Shown here in pieces: positions 35,873 to 47,801 of a stretch of DNA of 64,000 bases (position 1 is the first letter of the stretch; the number at the start of each line of letters is the position of its first letter). The notes beneath the pieces were generated by a model that worked only from the letters and a program-made list of their open reading frames with translations, searched no databases and was not told the DNA's origin. The position numbers and the translations under genes were made by a program. The DNA comes from Spizellomyces sp. 'palustris' (Eukaryota; Chytridiomycota; Chytridiomycetes; Spizellomycetales; Spizellomycetaceae): NCBI GenBank assembly GCA_006535965.1, contig QEAR01000040.1, forward strand, positions 115,438 to 179,437, read 5' to 3'.

Positions 35873-37088
35873 ATGGGTTGTCTACCATCAAAGTCAGCCG
35901 CTGACCGCAAAGTTGTCCCAACGGCCGGCGAAATTCCGATGGCTGGCAAACCCGACAACAGTAGCACCATCACAGCCGTTCCAGCACCCATTTTGAATTC
36001 ATCCGCCGCTGCTGGTCCGACAGAGCGGCCTCCAACACCTAAGCAAGGATGGAGCGAACACTCTGCTCCAGAATCCAATAAGATCTCCGATGCTACCCAG
36101 AAGGATGGGAATGCATCAGACATTCCTCCGCCTCCTATACAGCAAAGAGGTGATTCCGCCATCGGACGAGGTATTGACCGTGGTAAGTGCAATTCGAGGA
36201 TATTATAGACGACCTGGTCTTTCGAAGATTTTCCCGCCCGTCCATCATCCAGTGTATATTTGCTGATGTTCAAATATCCAGATATCAAGCCGCTAGACAA
36301 ACCGCTTATGCCGCCAATCCAACACATTGACAACTGCAACGCTGATGCACCCATGTTTCCCCAAGGTGAGAGCCCTGTGCATTCCTATGCAGGTTGATGA
36401 ATAACTGGAGGCGCTGATCCTTATTCATATCCAAAGCAGCTGAAGGGCCCACCAAACCCGTGGCTTTTGAAATTCCCTTGGATGACAGCCTTTTTGGGTC
36501 CCTGGCCAAAGAGAACAGTAGCTCACTTGGTTCAATGAACCGTTCGCCTGCGACCGTGGGTAGGCTCCCAAGTCTTGGTCTTACCAATGACGATATTAAG
36601 GCCAAGCTTGCCAATGCCGATGCCCGCTGGAAGGTGGGTGCTCAGATAGATCGTCTTCTTGGGGTGGGTTTTCGAGCACAAATTGTAGACTATGTGTTTA
36701 ATACGCGCAAGTCATGATCAATCGTACACAAAGTTCTCAATCATGAACTCCCTCTACCTTGCAACAGGACCTCGAAAATGAAGAGCTCGTGCGCAAAGAT
36801 ACATCTCGCCGCCGCCGAGTCAAACCCAAATTAAGTTCTAATGCTCGTCCCAAGACCCGGCAAGGTCGTGAGGAAGACCCCGAAATTCTCAAACAGCGCC
36901 TTCTGGAAAAGGAAACCCAAGCAGAAAAGAACCGACAGCGGGAACTACAAAAGCTGCAGTCCAAGCTGGCTCGTATGGATCAGCACGTGCGACGTGTACA
37001 GGAGCGCAAGCGGTTCCTGGAGATGGGATCGTCGACTGAGGATATGAGCTTATCCGTCTCTACAAGCAGTGTGTCGTTGGTGGTGTGA
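35873..37088 (+). CDS. Stathmin-like protein with N-myristoylation/palmitoylation motif, 302 aa
   Basis: Exons: 35873-36182, 36282-36365, 36440-36633, 36768-37088 (the acceptor at 36436/36439 is a tandem AG choice); total 909 nt. The N-terminus MGCLPSKSA is a textbook N-myristoylation site with an adjacent Cys for palmitoylation. A long Pro/Ser-rich linker follows. The C-terminal half is a charged helix: LTNDDIKAKLANADARWKDL, then EDPEILKQRLLEKETQAEKN and LQKLQSKLARMDQHVRRVQ, resembling the alternating tubulin-binding helix of stathmins, whose neuronal members are also lipid anchored. The anchor motif is read directly. Stathmin relationship is moderate inference from helix pattern; other lipid-anchored coiled-coil proteins remain possible. 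Confidence 0.55.
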
Positions 37089-37390
37089 CATTGACCCACG
37101 TTGAATCGGTGGAGGTTGGATATGAGCCCTATAATTTAAATACCCTGTGTGGTCTAATAGATGCCTGGATGTGAATTTTCTAACAGAGCTGAATTGCTAA
37201 AAAAAATATTGTCTTCTCATGCAGTAATAAGCATAACGTTGGGTCCCACCCATTCACCGAGTTGCGAAATTGCTGGATGATGCGATGCGAATGTGCGTGT
37301 ATTCACCATCAGTACTGGGGTCCACGTATCAATTGGCAGATAAATTATGCAAGTGCTATCTCCTCTACATACATATAACATATAGCTACC
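37089..37390. other. Intergenic between convergent genes
   Basis: AT-rich 3' flanks. Nothing else seen. Confidence 0.4.
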
Positions 37391-39053
37391 CTACGACAAT
37401 AGAAATTTGAAATTCTTGTAAAACCCAAGCATTGGGTTGTCTCCCGATTTTGTTTTGGTTGCCAATAGGTTAGCATTCTCTTCTAAAAACTCTTGCTGTG
37501 TCAGGACCTTCGCACTCTGGCGTCGGCCTTTCCCACATACGACATTGTACATATCCCGCATCAACTCGAAGTTTGTTGGGAAAAAGATGTCAAACCACCC
37601 CGGTTGCACCAGATACGTTGAACACGGAATCATCATTCCCTGATATCGAGTTTGGACAACCGGTGCATTGAGGCCCGGAACAGAGTCTGGTAGTGAATCA
37701 AAGTCCGAGATAATCACGCGGTGTTTAGGAAAGTGCTCGTTCAACTGATCGAAAAGTCTCAAGCACATGGTAGGAAGGAATTCGGGGTGGGTCAGGTTAG
37801 GCGCAAAGGGGAGCATTGATCGAAGATACCTTCGCCATCGACTGGAGAGGAGAGGCGAGCGATAGCCAGTTTCAGCTCGGATATTCAGATATCTTTGAAT
37901 GAGGGGGTCTGATAGAGGTTCGTATGCCTCCTGATAATCCCCGTCCTCATCGATTAGCACTACTCCTTGTCTCGGTGCCCCTGTATTAAAATCGTATCGC
38001 ACCAAATCATGGGAAAAGTTATCCTAAAAAACCAGTGAGAAAAGCTGCTTCAAAGACCTAGTAAGTAGAGAAATCCACTTACGATAACTTCCATCGCGAT
38101 AATGAAACAGGCATCAGGAACGTGCGTGTTCCAAGTGAAGATCGATTGGTTGATGATCTCTACGCACTGGTGCCTCTGAGACACTTGCCGTACGTCTTGT
38201 CTCTCCGATTGCCTTTCTGCCAATTTAGAACTGATTTCGATGATCTTATACCGTGTTCGGCAATACAGCTCTGGTTCGTGCTCCTTAATATAATCCAAGA
38301 TATTCACCATGAGCGTTCCGTTTCCAGCTCCAACTTCATATATAATCAGATCCGTCGATCCTTTATCATCACGCTTGTATTCTGTTACAATGTGCTTCGC
38401 TAGTGCGTACCCGTACCATGGCTGAAAAAAATAAAGAAAAAACCATCAAGGACAAGAAATCAACTATAATGCCGCGCTGAAAAGACTGCAATCGTACCTT
38501 AAACAATTCCGTAGGAGTATGCCAAACCTGCCTTGCAATATCGTTCACATCATTGTACTCTCCTTCCACTTCCTTATACAAGTCGGACAAATGGTTCATG
38601 AACGCATAGGTATCTCGGATTTCATTGAACGGTATGTTTTCGGATGGACTAAAGATGTATGCTTTCTTTGAGAAATAGCCGTACGAAGGGTTGTACAGGG
38701 AATCGTCTATAAAATCGCGCACAAGCATTCGTGCGCACTTTGGCGGTACAGGCTCTTTAAATGCATCTTCGCTCGTTAACCTGCGATACGTTTCGATAGG
38801 AACTGGCGGCGTCCTGTTCGGGTTGTCGCGCTTGTGAAGAGAATCCCTTTAATAATAAACCAGCTACCTTGGTCATTATTCTGTCGGATGTGAGCCTCAG
38901 TTATGGTCTTACTGACCAATAATTGGTAGCCAGTACCGGTCCTCGTCGAAAACCTCGCGATATCACCTTCCGAGATCGTTCGGCATAAGATATTGTAAAC
39001 GCATAACCGGTATGGTTCCCAAACAGTGCGCGGGTAAGTCGATTAGCGCGCAT
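37391..39053 (-). CDS. MidA/DUF185-family SAM-dependent methyltransferase, probably mitochondrial, 481 aa
   Basis: Exons (minus): 38913-39053, 38498-38830, 38083-38421, 37391-38023; total 1446 nt with every junction phase 0. The N-terminus is Arg/Ser/Thr-rich with few acids (MRANRLTRALFGNH...), like a mitochondrial presequence. Family motifs: RDFIDDSLYNPSYGYFSK (the YGYF block at the start of DUF185), PWYGYALAKHI, and the SAM-binding loop YEVGAGNGTLMVNILDYI, then a downstream DNFSHDL where the family has its conserved Asn/His segment. The relative NDUFAF7 methylates an Arg of complex I subunit NDUFS2. This protein looks closer to the fungal/plant side branch, so that role is only a possibility. 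Confidence 0.8.
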
Positions 39054-39343
39054 GGTAGCTAAGGCGTAGGACAACCAAGACGAGGTTTGGAGCACTTGAT
39101 GCTGCTATAATAAAAATGTGATTCATCCATCATTCCAACCATGTTCAACCATTTATTTAACCTATTCCTGCATTGAAGCCTCAACCGTCTAACTCCAGTG
39201 TTAATAGCTCGCCTCGTTCCAGAATGTATTTCTCCAAAAAATGGCTATACTTACATCCTAATTGTATAATCTAGTATAATTAGATCTGGCAGTAACCGCG
39301 CAGTCTGTTTGTATTCTGCATTTACATACAATTAACACTCGCG

Positions 39344-41947
39344 CTACAACAGCTCTACGACTTCTTTAGCCAATCCCACAATCTTTTCTTTCTTCTCCAA
39401 ATCCTTTTTAATCTGCGTATCACCTGTGGCACCTTTCGCCCGCAAATTCTTCAACTGGCCTTCGCGGGTTGCTCGCTTCTGCTCTACCGCTGTGCCGACA
39501 CCAATCACAGTCGCCAGTTGTTGTATCGAGGGTGTGGCGAATCGCAGGAGATGGGCAATGGCAGTAAGCAGGCGCAGGACTATCGATACGAACATGCAAA
39601 TCGAAGTACCACGTCAAGAACAGCCTAACTCATTAGCATCGGTAAGAAACCTACCAATTTCGTCTTCCTCCTCATCTTCAAAAGCTTTCGCAATGGCAGC
39701 TACCAGCTCCGACACCCACTCTTCGTGTATACCTTCATCCTCACGCCCGCTTTCTACTCCAGCATTGCTTTGTCGTGATTTGGCTTCCTCGATGGAGATG
39801 TTGAAAGCCAAGGAAGCAGCGCACTGGCGTACAGTAGCGTCTGGCGACAGTAGAGAGTCTATCAAGAGCGCAGTGGTCACAGAGCGGAACGGTGTAGCAT
39901 GTGGTGCAAGGGTTCGGGAAAGAGAGAGTAGTTGTGCTATGGAGGTTGGCGACGTAAAGTGGTTGCACGCCTATGCCCAAACGTTTAGCACCGGTTATTG
40001 AATCTGCACTCTCCAACAGGATACATACCAAGCGAAGCACCATCAGGCGAACAGCTTTTGGCACTGTTTCCGGTTGTGCTTGCTGGCCGCCAAACCGATA
40101 CAGGACGTTCATCACCGTGGACTCTACATCCCGGCAAAAGACCTTAAGTACATTGTGAATGACATATAGCGTTGCTGCAACATACCTCGATCATTCTTCA
40201 TATAAAAATCTCGTACTGTTTCGTCCAAGATGAGTAAGCGTAGAATATCCAGAACAGGGAACAGCTGCTCAATAGGGATGCGCTGCAATAGCACATCTAG
40301 CAGCTCTTTCCAGCCGTTCGGAAGATGTAGTGGGCCCAGTTGCCCCTTTTCGTGTTTAGTCTGTAGCGCGGTCTTCAAAGAGTCTAATTGCGACTGCTTG
40401 TCGGTAATAGATTGGCCCTGCATAAAAGTTTCTAGTTTATTGAATATCGAATTCAGTTGCGTGGACTGGGTAAATAGGATTGGTGAATTTGGAAGGCTAT
40501 CTAATATAGGTGTGCGTTGCTTTGCGTGTGGATGTGCTGAAATGGATTTGGTTAGCACATTGCCAGGCTCACCGCTATCCGGGGAAACTTACGTGGATAT
40601 GCAGTGTACAGGAGAAGCTCTATCGAGTTCCTTAGTTCCTGCACATTTGCCCCTTTGAACTGAGATATCTATATCACATGTGGTCAGGAACGCAACTCTG
40701 CCTTGCCACGGCACAGCGGGGTAATGTACCTCACTTCCGTCAAGGAAGAACTTGAATGTTGGAGTCGCGGCTATCTGATATTTCTGAGCAATGTCCCTAG
40801 ATAGGGAAACATCCACCTTCACTCCCACAATCTTATTTCCATCTACCCTTGCTCCCGCTCCCATGCCAGTTTGCCGATATTCGCGATTGTAGTGCTCGAT
40901 TAACCGCTCGAATTCAGGACTTATAACTCGGCAAGGCCCGCAGCTCATCGAAGTGAAGTCAATAGCCACGCACCGATGTGATGCGAGGATTGAGTCAAGT
41001 TGCGCAACATTGTACGCCGATTGTAAAGCGGTCTTTGATGATGGAGCGGATTGAGCAGCGGCTGCTACATTGCCGACCAAACTGGCTAGAGACGGGGAAA
41101 GGCCGGGAGATGCAGCTGTCGCTGCGCTTGCGGCTGCATTGGCTGAGCGAGCAAGCTGTGATGGACCGAACATGTTCTCAAGGACTGGCAACAGCGATTG
41201 ACCAAAGGGGCTGTTACATGGATCAATAAAACAAGAAGAATAAGGATCAGCAGTAATGGCGACGTACGTGTTAACAAACTCGGTAGGTAGGGCGGTGATG
41301 TGGGAAGGGATGTTCTTGCCGACGAGGAAATTACATAATTCGTTCGAAAAGTTGTCTGCAACCAGCAGGGAGTGGTGTTGGTAAGACCGCGTTGACAAGC
41401 ACTATGGACGAAGAAAAACAAAAGAAAACACAAAGACATACTGCAGTTGTTGTCTAGAAGATGGTATTTATCCGCCCTAAATAAAAGTAAAAGTCATGAT
41501 CACATACATTGCTGCCACGTTTCCGAGCAGTTCACGTACGTCCAATGTTTTTTCATTCCGTCAAGGTACTCTGTTTAGCATAATGAGTGAAGACTCTCGG
41601 CCTCACATTAGAAAGGAAGCGTATACCTAAAAACATCTCACGCGGAATGTGTGTTCTCCCCATGTCAATAACTTGCAAAGGAACTCCGTGGTGTGTACGA
41701 CCAGGCATGGATTCCATAACACCTTGCCCGAAATAATGTTCTGTTCCATACACAACTACGCTGGTATGCCATATCCCCTCAATGAGGCGACCAACCAGGT
41801 TCATGGAAAGCATCCTTGCCATTCCCTAGAGCGACGCATTTTCATAAAGAGTTGAGACTGTAGGCAAGTTTGCACCAACCAGAGGAGCACACCTACCTGC
41901 GATAGGTCATAAACATAGAGCTGAACGGGAGCTCCCTCTTCTTCCAT
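39344..41947 (-). CDS. PPPDE (DeSI-like) peptidase - thioredoxin - PUL domain protein, 649 aa
   Basis: Eleven exons (minus): 41897-41947, 41627-41825, 41540-41570, 41442-41476, 41268-41355, 40730-41210, 40593-40659, 40186-40536, 40029-40123, 39655-39970, 39344-39579; total 1950 nt, all frames close. Residues ~7-150 are a PPPDE thiol-isopeptidase domain with the catalytic pair: His in GIWHTSVVVYG and Cys in YHLLDNNCNNFSNELC. Such domains remove SUMO or ubiquitin. A thioredoxin domain follows with the active site SMSCGPCR. The C-terminal ~300 residues form an all-helical PUL domain beginning FKGANVQELRNS, which in Doa1/PLAA binds Cdc48/p97. This three-domain order is a known fungal architecture and suggests redox- or Cdc48-linked deconjugation. 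Confidence 0.9.
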
Positions 41948-42152
41948 GGCTGTTGCGTATTGAAAAGAGAATGAGTGTACTGTGTCAAATGTCAATGTCG
42001 GAAAGCTTGGGGGAGGAAGGTGAAGGAAAACTAGAGAAAAACCTGAACACTTGCAACTGAGATCGAAGACGCGTCATCAAGGTGTGACGTGACGCAGCTC
42101 GTTAAGGCTGCTTCCTGCCACCAGACGCGGACAGAGAACTAGATCCATCACC

Positions 42153-43651
42153 ATGTCTGAAGCTGAAGCGAGCTCTTCAACAAACATGAACGCAGCTGAA
42201 CCTCCGCAGGATCCCCTGCATCCAGCCAAGGTCTTTTCGAGTCTCTACCACATCCTACCTCGGCAAGCTTCGAGGAATGAGGCCCCCCAAGCTCTGCTAA
42301 AGACTTCGGCGGACTTAACTATGTCATTTTTCCACGCCGCAATGTTGAATCTTGGATTCAGGTTCCTTGGTTTAGGAGAGAGCCAATTCGGTACGTTCGG
42401 AAGCTGCCGAATGTAGTTGTGCCAAAGGTGTGTAACTTGGCCCGCTTTTGAAGACAATAAATCCCAAGATCTGGAAAGGACGGAAGCAGTGCAAACGCCT
42501 CTTCCTGTTGACTGGAATGCGCTGGGCGATATGTACTCGTTTCGATACAAACACTCGCAATCGGCGTTCACTTTCTTGCTGAAAGGCGTCAAAATTGGAG
42601 ACAGACTTGTGGTGCATGGGATGGCCATTGAGGCAAGGCTTATTGATAGTTCCTTAACAACTCTCGGACGTCAACTTATTCTAGACTCCCATTTCTGAAA
42701 AAGGATGGAAAGCTTCATACGCTGGAACTTGAACTCTCTACGTTCATCTCACCCGATTTCAAGTTTCCCTTCAATGTTCCCTCGAATGCAACCTCTTCCA
42801 CTGCCGGGTCATCAGAACAATCATCCAGTGTCCCTGATTCGCTAAGATCTGCATTCGCGTCAGATGAGCAGCTGTACGAGGTGATCAGAGAGTTCAGAGT
42901 ACGGATTGTACAACAATTAATTCCGGGACTGAATAAGCCGGGATATGAAGAATGGAGGCCGAGGTACTGTCATTTGGGATTTGCCCGTTATGCTTTACAA
43001 GTCCGGTTTATTTTGCTTGTTTAGCCAAACATCCCAAGCACCTACGCAAGAAACTTCCGGAGTTCGGAACCCGCTTCGTGATAATCGTCATCAGCCCCGA
43101 CCGATCCATCCCGGACACGTCGATCCATTTGTAGGAGGCGGTGTAGGTGGAAGCGGACCTATGCATCCTCCCCGTGGGCCTTATAGCGTGGGAGATGTCG
43201 ATTTGGATCCCTTGGGGGTGGCACCAGGGTTGATTCCTCCCTCACGATTCCCGGGAGGATATATGGGTGGTGGTGGAATGCACCCAGGAGGTGGCATGTT
43301 TGTTGGGCCTGATCATCCAATGTTCACAGGAGGTGGTGGGGGAGTGCCACGACCTGGACCATTCGCGGGGCCGGACGGATCGCGCTTGCCGCCGGGCGCT
43401 GTGCCCCCTGGTGCTCGGTTTGACCCGATTACGCCTTTTGGCCCTGTCCCTGGTCCACGACCGCGAGGGCCTCGGGGACCTTTCGGGCCTTCCGGTGGGG
43501 GTAGCGGATTCGGGAGTTTCCAGTAAGCATGATGCTCACACCCAGACGAGTATAACGCGTGCATTGAAATCTCATCTTAGCTTCTTTTAGGAGCGGAGAA
43601 CCGGACAACGATGAGCTTCCTCCCCCCAACTTTGATACAATGTTCATGTGA
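42153..43651 (+). CDS. PSMF1: Proteasome inhibitor PI31-like protein (PSMF1/Fub1), 406 aa
   Basis: Exons: 42153-42390, 42469-42632, 42704-42963, 43025-43522, 43591-43651; total 1221 nt. Intron 2 (42633-42703) needs a GC donor (GAG/GCAAGG); the other introns are GT-AG. The N-terminal FP domain shows FHAAMLNLGFRFLGLGE, LPVDWNALGDMYSFRYKH and AFTFLLKGVKIGDRLVVHGM. The C-terminal third is Pro/Gly-rich with the PI31 signatures GVRNPLRDN, GDVDLDPLG and PPGARFDPITPFGP, ending in a short acidic tail. PI31 binds the 20S proteasome core through this tail and affects its activity and assembly. It is divergent from the PPPDE gene, 205 bp away. Confidence 0.92.
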
Positions 43652-43960
43652 ATGCAGTTACCGATCATTCTGCCGGAGCGTGCTGTGCCGTCACCATGTA
43701 CTGTGTAGTTTTGAATACCTTTCTTCTGGGAGCATAGGGTGCATGTAATGCTGTAGTGCATCAAGTAAGCGGGAATTGTATATATAGTTGTCTTGTCCAT
43801 CCTCCAGGTTCTGTTGAAAATCGTCACTAATACTGATACCCAAATCTCAACAAACCTTGGAATGTATGACTCACTACATGACTCATGCAAACCCCGACTT
43901 CAAAAATTCAGAAGTTCACGTTCTCCAACTGCTTAACATTTCCGTCTGGCTATATACACA
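43652..43960. other. Intergenic
   Basis: PI31 3' flank and upstream region of the carrier gene. No feature seen. Confidence 0.4.
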
Positions 43961-45524
43961 ATGTGTGACGCACGGTCAATACAATGGCCATGGCATACTG
44001 CTCCCTCATCAGAACAGCGACGGTATGCGACAACTTTACCTGTACTGGTAGCATCGTCGCCTGCAGAAAACCCATTTCCGAGCGAAGCTGACGAAGCTAG
44101 ACGACATCCTTTATTCAAAGTAGAAAATCAGAAACCGCTGTTCAAAGAGATCTGGGCAAATGTCACTCACTTCTGGTTCGCAGGTTATTGTTTGTGGGGG
44201 GATTGCTGGAGCAATGGCTGACTCTTCGATGCACGTGTAAGTTCGCCCCAACGACACTTTCATCTTGAAGCTGTCTGCTGCACCTTCTGAACGCCACCAT
44301 TTCAAACAGGCTAGATACCGTAAAGACGAGAATGGTACATTGATTAAAATCCAGTCAGCAAAGGCATCGGTATGAATTACTGAACTCTATCTTGTTCCCC
44401 CTAGCAAAAGGATGGAACATCGGGGCGCACACCGCAGTACAATGGCATGTTAGTTGGGCTTTTAGGTGCCCTATTGCTGTTCTGCCAGTATTCGGGCTCA
44501 CACCTTCTTCAGGTACCATACAGGCCATGCGATCAATACACCGGTTCGAAGGGTTGCCGGGTCTCCTTGGTGGATTCAAAGCGGCCGCCACAGGATCTGT
44601 CCTGGCCACCATCATATACTTCGCGACATACGAGGGTTTTAAGAGAAGACTGCTAGACCTAGGTGTAAATGACAGTGCGAGCTATTTTCTAGCTGGAGCA
44701 CTAGGCGATGCGGCTGCGTCCGTAGTTTATGTCCCTTCTGAGGTTTGCGCCGTCGCCGTCGCTCCACTAAGGTTCGACAGGTTGATGCTGAGCATAGTTA
44801 CCTTAGGTTGTGAAGACCCGGATGCAACTTCAAGGACGGTACAATAATCCGCATAGTGCGTCACCGCACAACTACAAAGGGGATTGGCATGCCTTGAGAT
44901 CGGTAGGTTCATGTACATTTACAAGCTTCGATGGTCTTGCCGCTTGAGTAATTATCCGGTGGTAGATATGGCAACGAGGAGGCCCCATGGGTCTTTATTA
45001 CGGTTGGCGCGCGACATTAGCAAGAGATGTACCCTTTACCGCATGCCAATTCACAATATATGGTAGGACGTGGTAGAGCAGCTGAGCGAAGATGGTTAAA
45101 TATCATCACTAATATATTGGCCGCAGAGCTTGCCCGTAGCTACATGATAAGAAAATTCGGAAACGGTGATCCTTCCCAACTCACAGTATGGCACGACATC
45201 CCACCGGGGGCTTTAGCGGGGTCGCTGGCAGGCTTCATCACAACACCCGTCGACGTTATCAAAACGTACCTACAAACACAAAGTCGTCCGCCGTCACGTA
45301 ACGCGTTTGTCGATCTGTCCAAGGTGGGAACACCACCTGCCTCCGCACCGTACTATAGCGGGATTGGACCTGCGCTACGTGGCATCTACAAGGCAAGAGG
45401 AATACGGGGCTTGTTTAGCGGGGCAGTACCCAGAATGGTATGGACTGGGTCGCAGTCGACCGTGATGTTTTTAGTGTATGAGTGGTTGTTAACTTGGGAT
45501 TGGGGAGGGCTATTTTCAAACTAG
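43961..45524 (+). CDS. Mitochondrial carrier (SLC25) protein, Mme1/YMR166C-like, ~366 aa
   Basis: Inner-membrane transporter. Three carrier signatures are visible: SSMHVLDTVKTRMQ (Val where Pro is usual), YVPSEVVKTRMQLQGRYNNP and TTPVDVIKTYLQTQ. GGIAGAMADSSMH and GLYYGWRATLARDVPFTA recall yeast Mme1 (magnesium exporter). Exons: 43961-44119, 44184-44236, 44310-44334, 44405-~44448, ~44513-44742, 44807-44902, 44966-45062, 45127-45524. The fourth/fifth junction does not close with a normal intron. Only a 17-nt GT-AG segment (44449-44465) keeps frame, or a one-base sequence error. All other junctions are clean. The N-terminal ~50 residues are a hydrophilic extension. Substrate inference is moderate. 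Confidence 0.85.
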
Positions 45525-45688
45525 TGGAGGGATTAGTTTATGGGTTATCCTCGAATCGTGAATAGATTATACAGATACTGATGCACACTGAACTGATCTG
45601 ACGAAGGGAATAACGCATCTGTGGCCTCTATTCCAGGAGTCTGCTGAGTCCGCTGCCAAAACTTTTTATCCTAGTAGCAATTGACCCC

Positions 45689-47177
45689 TCATTCGCCAAC
45701 CCCGTCCACATTGCTCGCCATCATTTCCGCCTCAATGTCAGCAGCATATCCCGAAAAATTGAAAAATTCTGATGCTTGACTGGACGACAGCATTTGACTA
45801 GCTGAAGAAGTCAATCTAGCTGGTAGTGGTAGGTCCAGCAAGTCAATCTGACTGGTAGACGACGTTAATCGCGTCGGGAGATCCATCAAGTCGATTTCAT
45901 GGCCAAGAGTCACAGCCTCCGGGTCCTGTACGTGCTCGTGTGGTTTGTGGCGCTGTGTAACCATTACATCGGGAGGATTGCATAGACTTTCGGATATAGA
46001 TGCGGGTTCAGCGAAGGGTTTCGTAGGTTGTTTTGGAATCTGTGGTGTTGGGTCACTGGTCAAGAGCGGTGGGCTTTGTGATGATGCTTTGGTATCCGGG
46101 GTAGTCTCCTGTTGAGGTTCTTCTTTCAATCTTTCGGTAGTCTGCGCATCATCATTTCCTTCGCCGCTCTCGCTATCATCTTCCATACCAGGGGTCTTGG
46201 AAGATTCGTCAGAATCGGAGAACGCCGATTTTGGCTCCTCTTGTGAGCTTCCTTGGGACAAACCAATAAGGGCGTGAACAGCATCAACCACTCCGGCATG
46301 GTCGATGGGATCGCTACTCTTGGTGGTTGTCGGAGTTGCCACGTGCTCGGGACCAACAACTTTGTAATTACCAACGACCTTATATGGGGTCCTCTGCCAT
46401 TTCCCAATTCCGTTCCATGTACCGTCTCGGTTCTTCTTAGCTGTCTGTCGACGATTTTGGAACCATATTTGCACACTCTATTGAAGCAAAGCAAGCGGAG
46501 GTTTTAGTGATACGGGCGCATCAATCTTGGCTGCAACTACCTCACCTTTGACGGCATATTCAAAGTTCTTGCGAGTTTCTCCCGCTCTGCTGGCGGCATT
46601 TGTGGATCGAGCCGATACGCGGCTTCCAAGGCAGCCTGCTCTTCATCAGTTGTGCGACGCCGCTTCCGTCGATTTCTTGGCTGTCCATTGCTGTCAAAGT
46701 TTTCTGGCGTCGAAATATTATATACCCAGTGCAAAGACGATTGTACGAAGGAAGCCATGGATGATGGCGGCGGTAGTGGTTGTCCTGGAACGGCTGACAC
46801 CTCCTCTCCTTCCGAAAGAGTCCCTAGTCCATCAGGTGTGTCCGGCAGAGCTGCAATATCGGAGTCGAGGAGAAAAGTCGTGGCTGGAGGTTGATCACTG
46901 TCACTGCGGTTATCTTTCGCTGGTACAGGTTTGAGGTTAACGTCCACATTTCAGTCTCAAGGGAACAAAGCATACCATTCTGCGCGGCTTCAACCAGCTG
47001 CTGAAGGGCAGCTTCAGTTTCAGGTGAATGGCTAATGTCATTTGCACTTTCTAATTGGCGCGATTTCTTCGTTGGTCCCGTTATGCTATCGCGCATTGGA
47101 GGGTCATGGGTTCGCCGCCGCTTATTTCTTCCAGGGGTTCCTTCCAACAAGTTGGATGGAAGACCCTGAACGTCCAT
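45689..47177 (-). CDS. Homeobox transcription factor, 454 aa
   Basis: Exons (minus): 46976-47177, 46546-46919, 45689-46477; total 1365 nt. ATG at 47177. The homeodomain starts with the basic arm PRNRRKRRRTTDEEQAALE, has helices 1-2 in AAYRLDPQMPPAEREKLART, and helix 3 is created by splicing across the second intron: SVQIWFQNRRQTAKK, with the invariant Trp, Phe, Asn and Arg. The layout recalls fungal Yox1/Yhp1/Pho2-type factors. The C-terminal 240 residues are acidic, Ser/Thr/Pro-rich and contain two near-identical motifs around DLMDLPTRLTSS and DLLDLPLPARLTSS, perhaps an activation or interaction motif. It is divergent from SF3B2 across 624 bp. Confidence 0.93.
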
Positions 47178-47801
47178 CTCAATAATAATACGGTGCTGGA
47201 CACGCTTGTTCTCTTCGCGAAATTTCTTGGACACCTTGTTAACCGTATTCAGCGGGCTCAACAGATCACCAACACAGTCTCAAGGTGCCCCTTGATGTAC
47301 TGCTGTATAGCGACAATGCCTTATAAAGTTTTATATGTTAAAACTTCCTGCGAAGCGGAGGACGCTCAGTCTAATTGTTGCTGCACGTAATATCTGCAGA
47401 AGTGAATGCTTTACCGCGAGTAGCTGAACGATTTGCTTTCCAGCAATCCCAGCATAAACATACAATGTTCCAGGAGCTCTACTGCTATGCTAACGGTAGG
47501 TATACAGAAGCGTTCTAGCGGGAGGGATGAACCAAGTCGTGAGAAAGAAAAGCGAGCGGAGTGAAAGGAGGCCCAACCAAGTGGCTGTATGTTTGATTTT
47601 AATCACGTGCTATTGATTTAGAACCAGCATGCCCAACGACCACTGTTCCCACGGAGACAACTAGTTGTGTGAGCTGGTAAATCATAAGGCTGATCGAACG
47701 GGGTGTTGTCTCGTACCAGTGTCTGTGAACTCCAAAGAGCCAACAATTGGGCAGTCATTTGAGACGAGGGCGAACCCATCTGCACACCGCTCAGAGACAT
47801 T
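47178..47801. other. Divergent promoter region, homeobox gene / SF3B2
   Basis: 624 bp shared upstream region. No TATA box, ORF or repeat that I can support. Confidence 0.4.

Noticed and set aside
44120-44183. Coding read-through HFWFAG just before the carrier GGIAGAMAD motif
   Set aside because: It looks carrier-like, but the frame would not connect. Treating 44120-44183 as an intron gives VIVCGGIAGAMADSSMH, which matches Mme1-type carriers and closes the frame.
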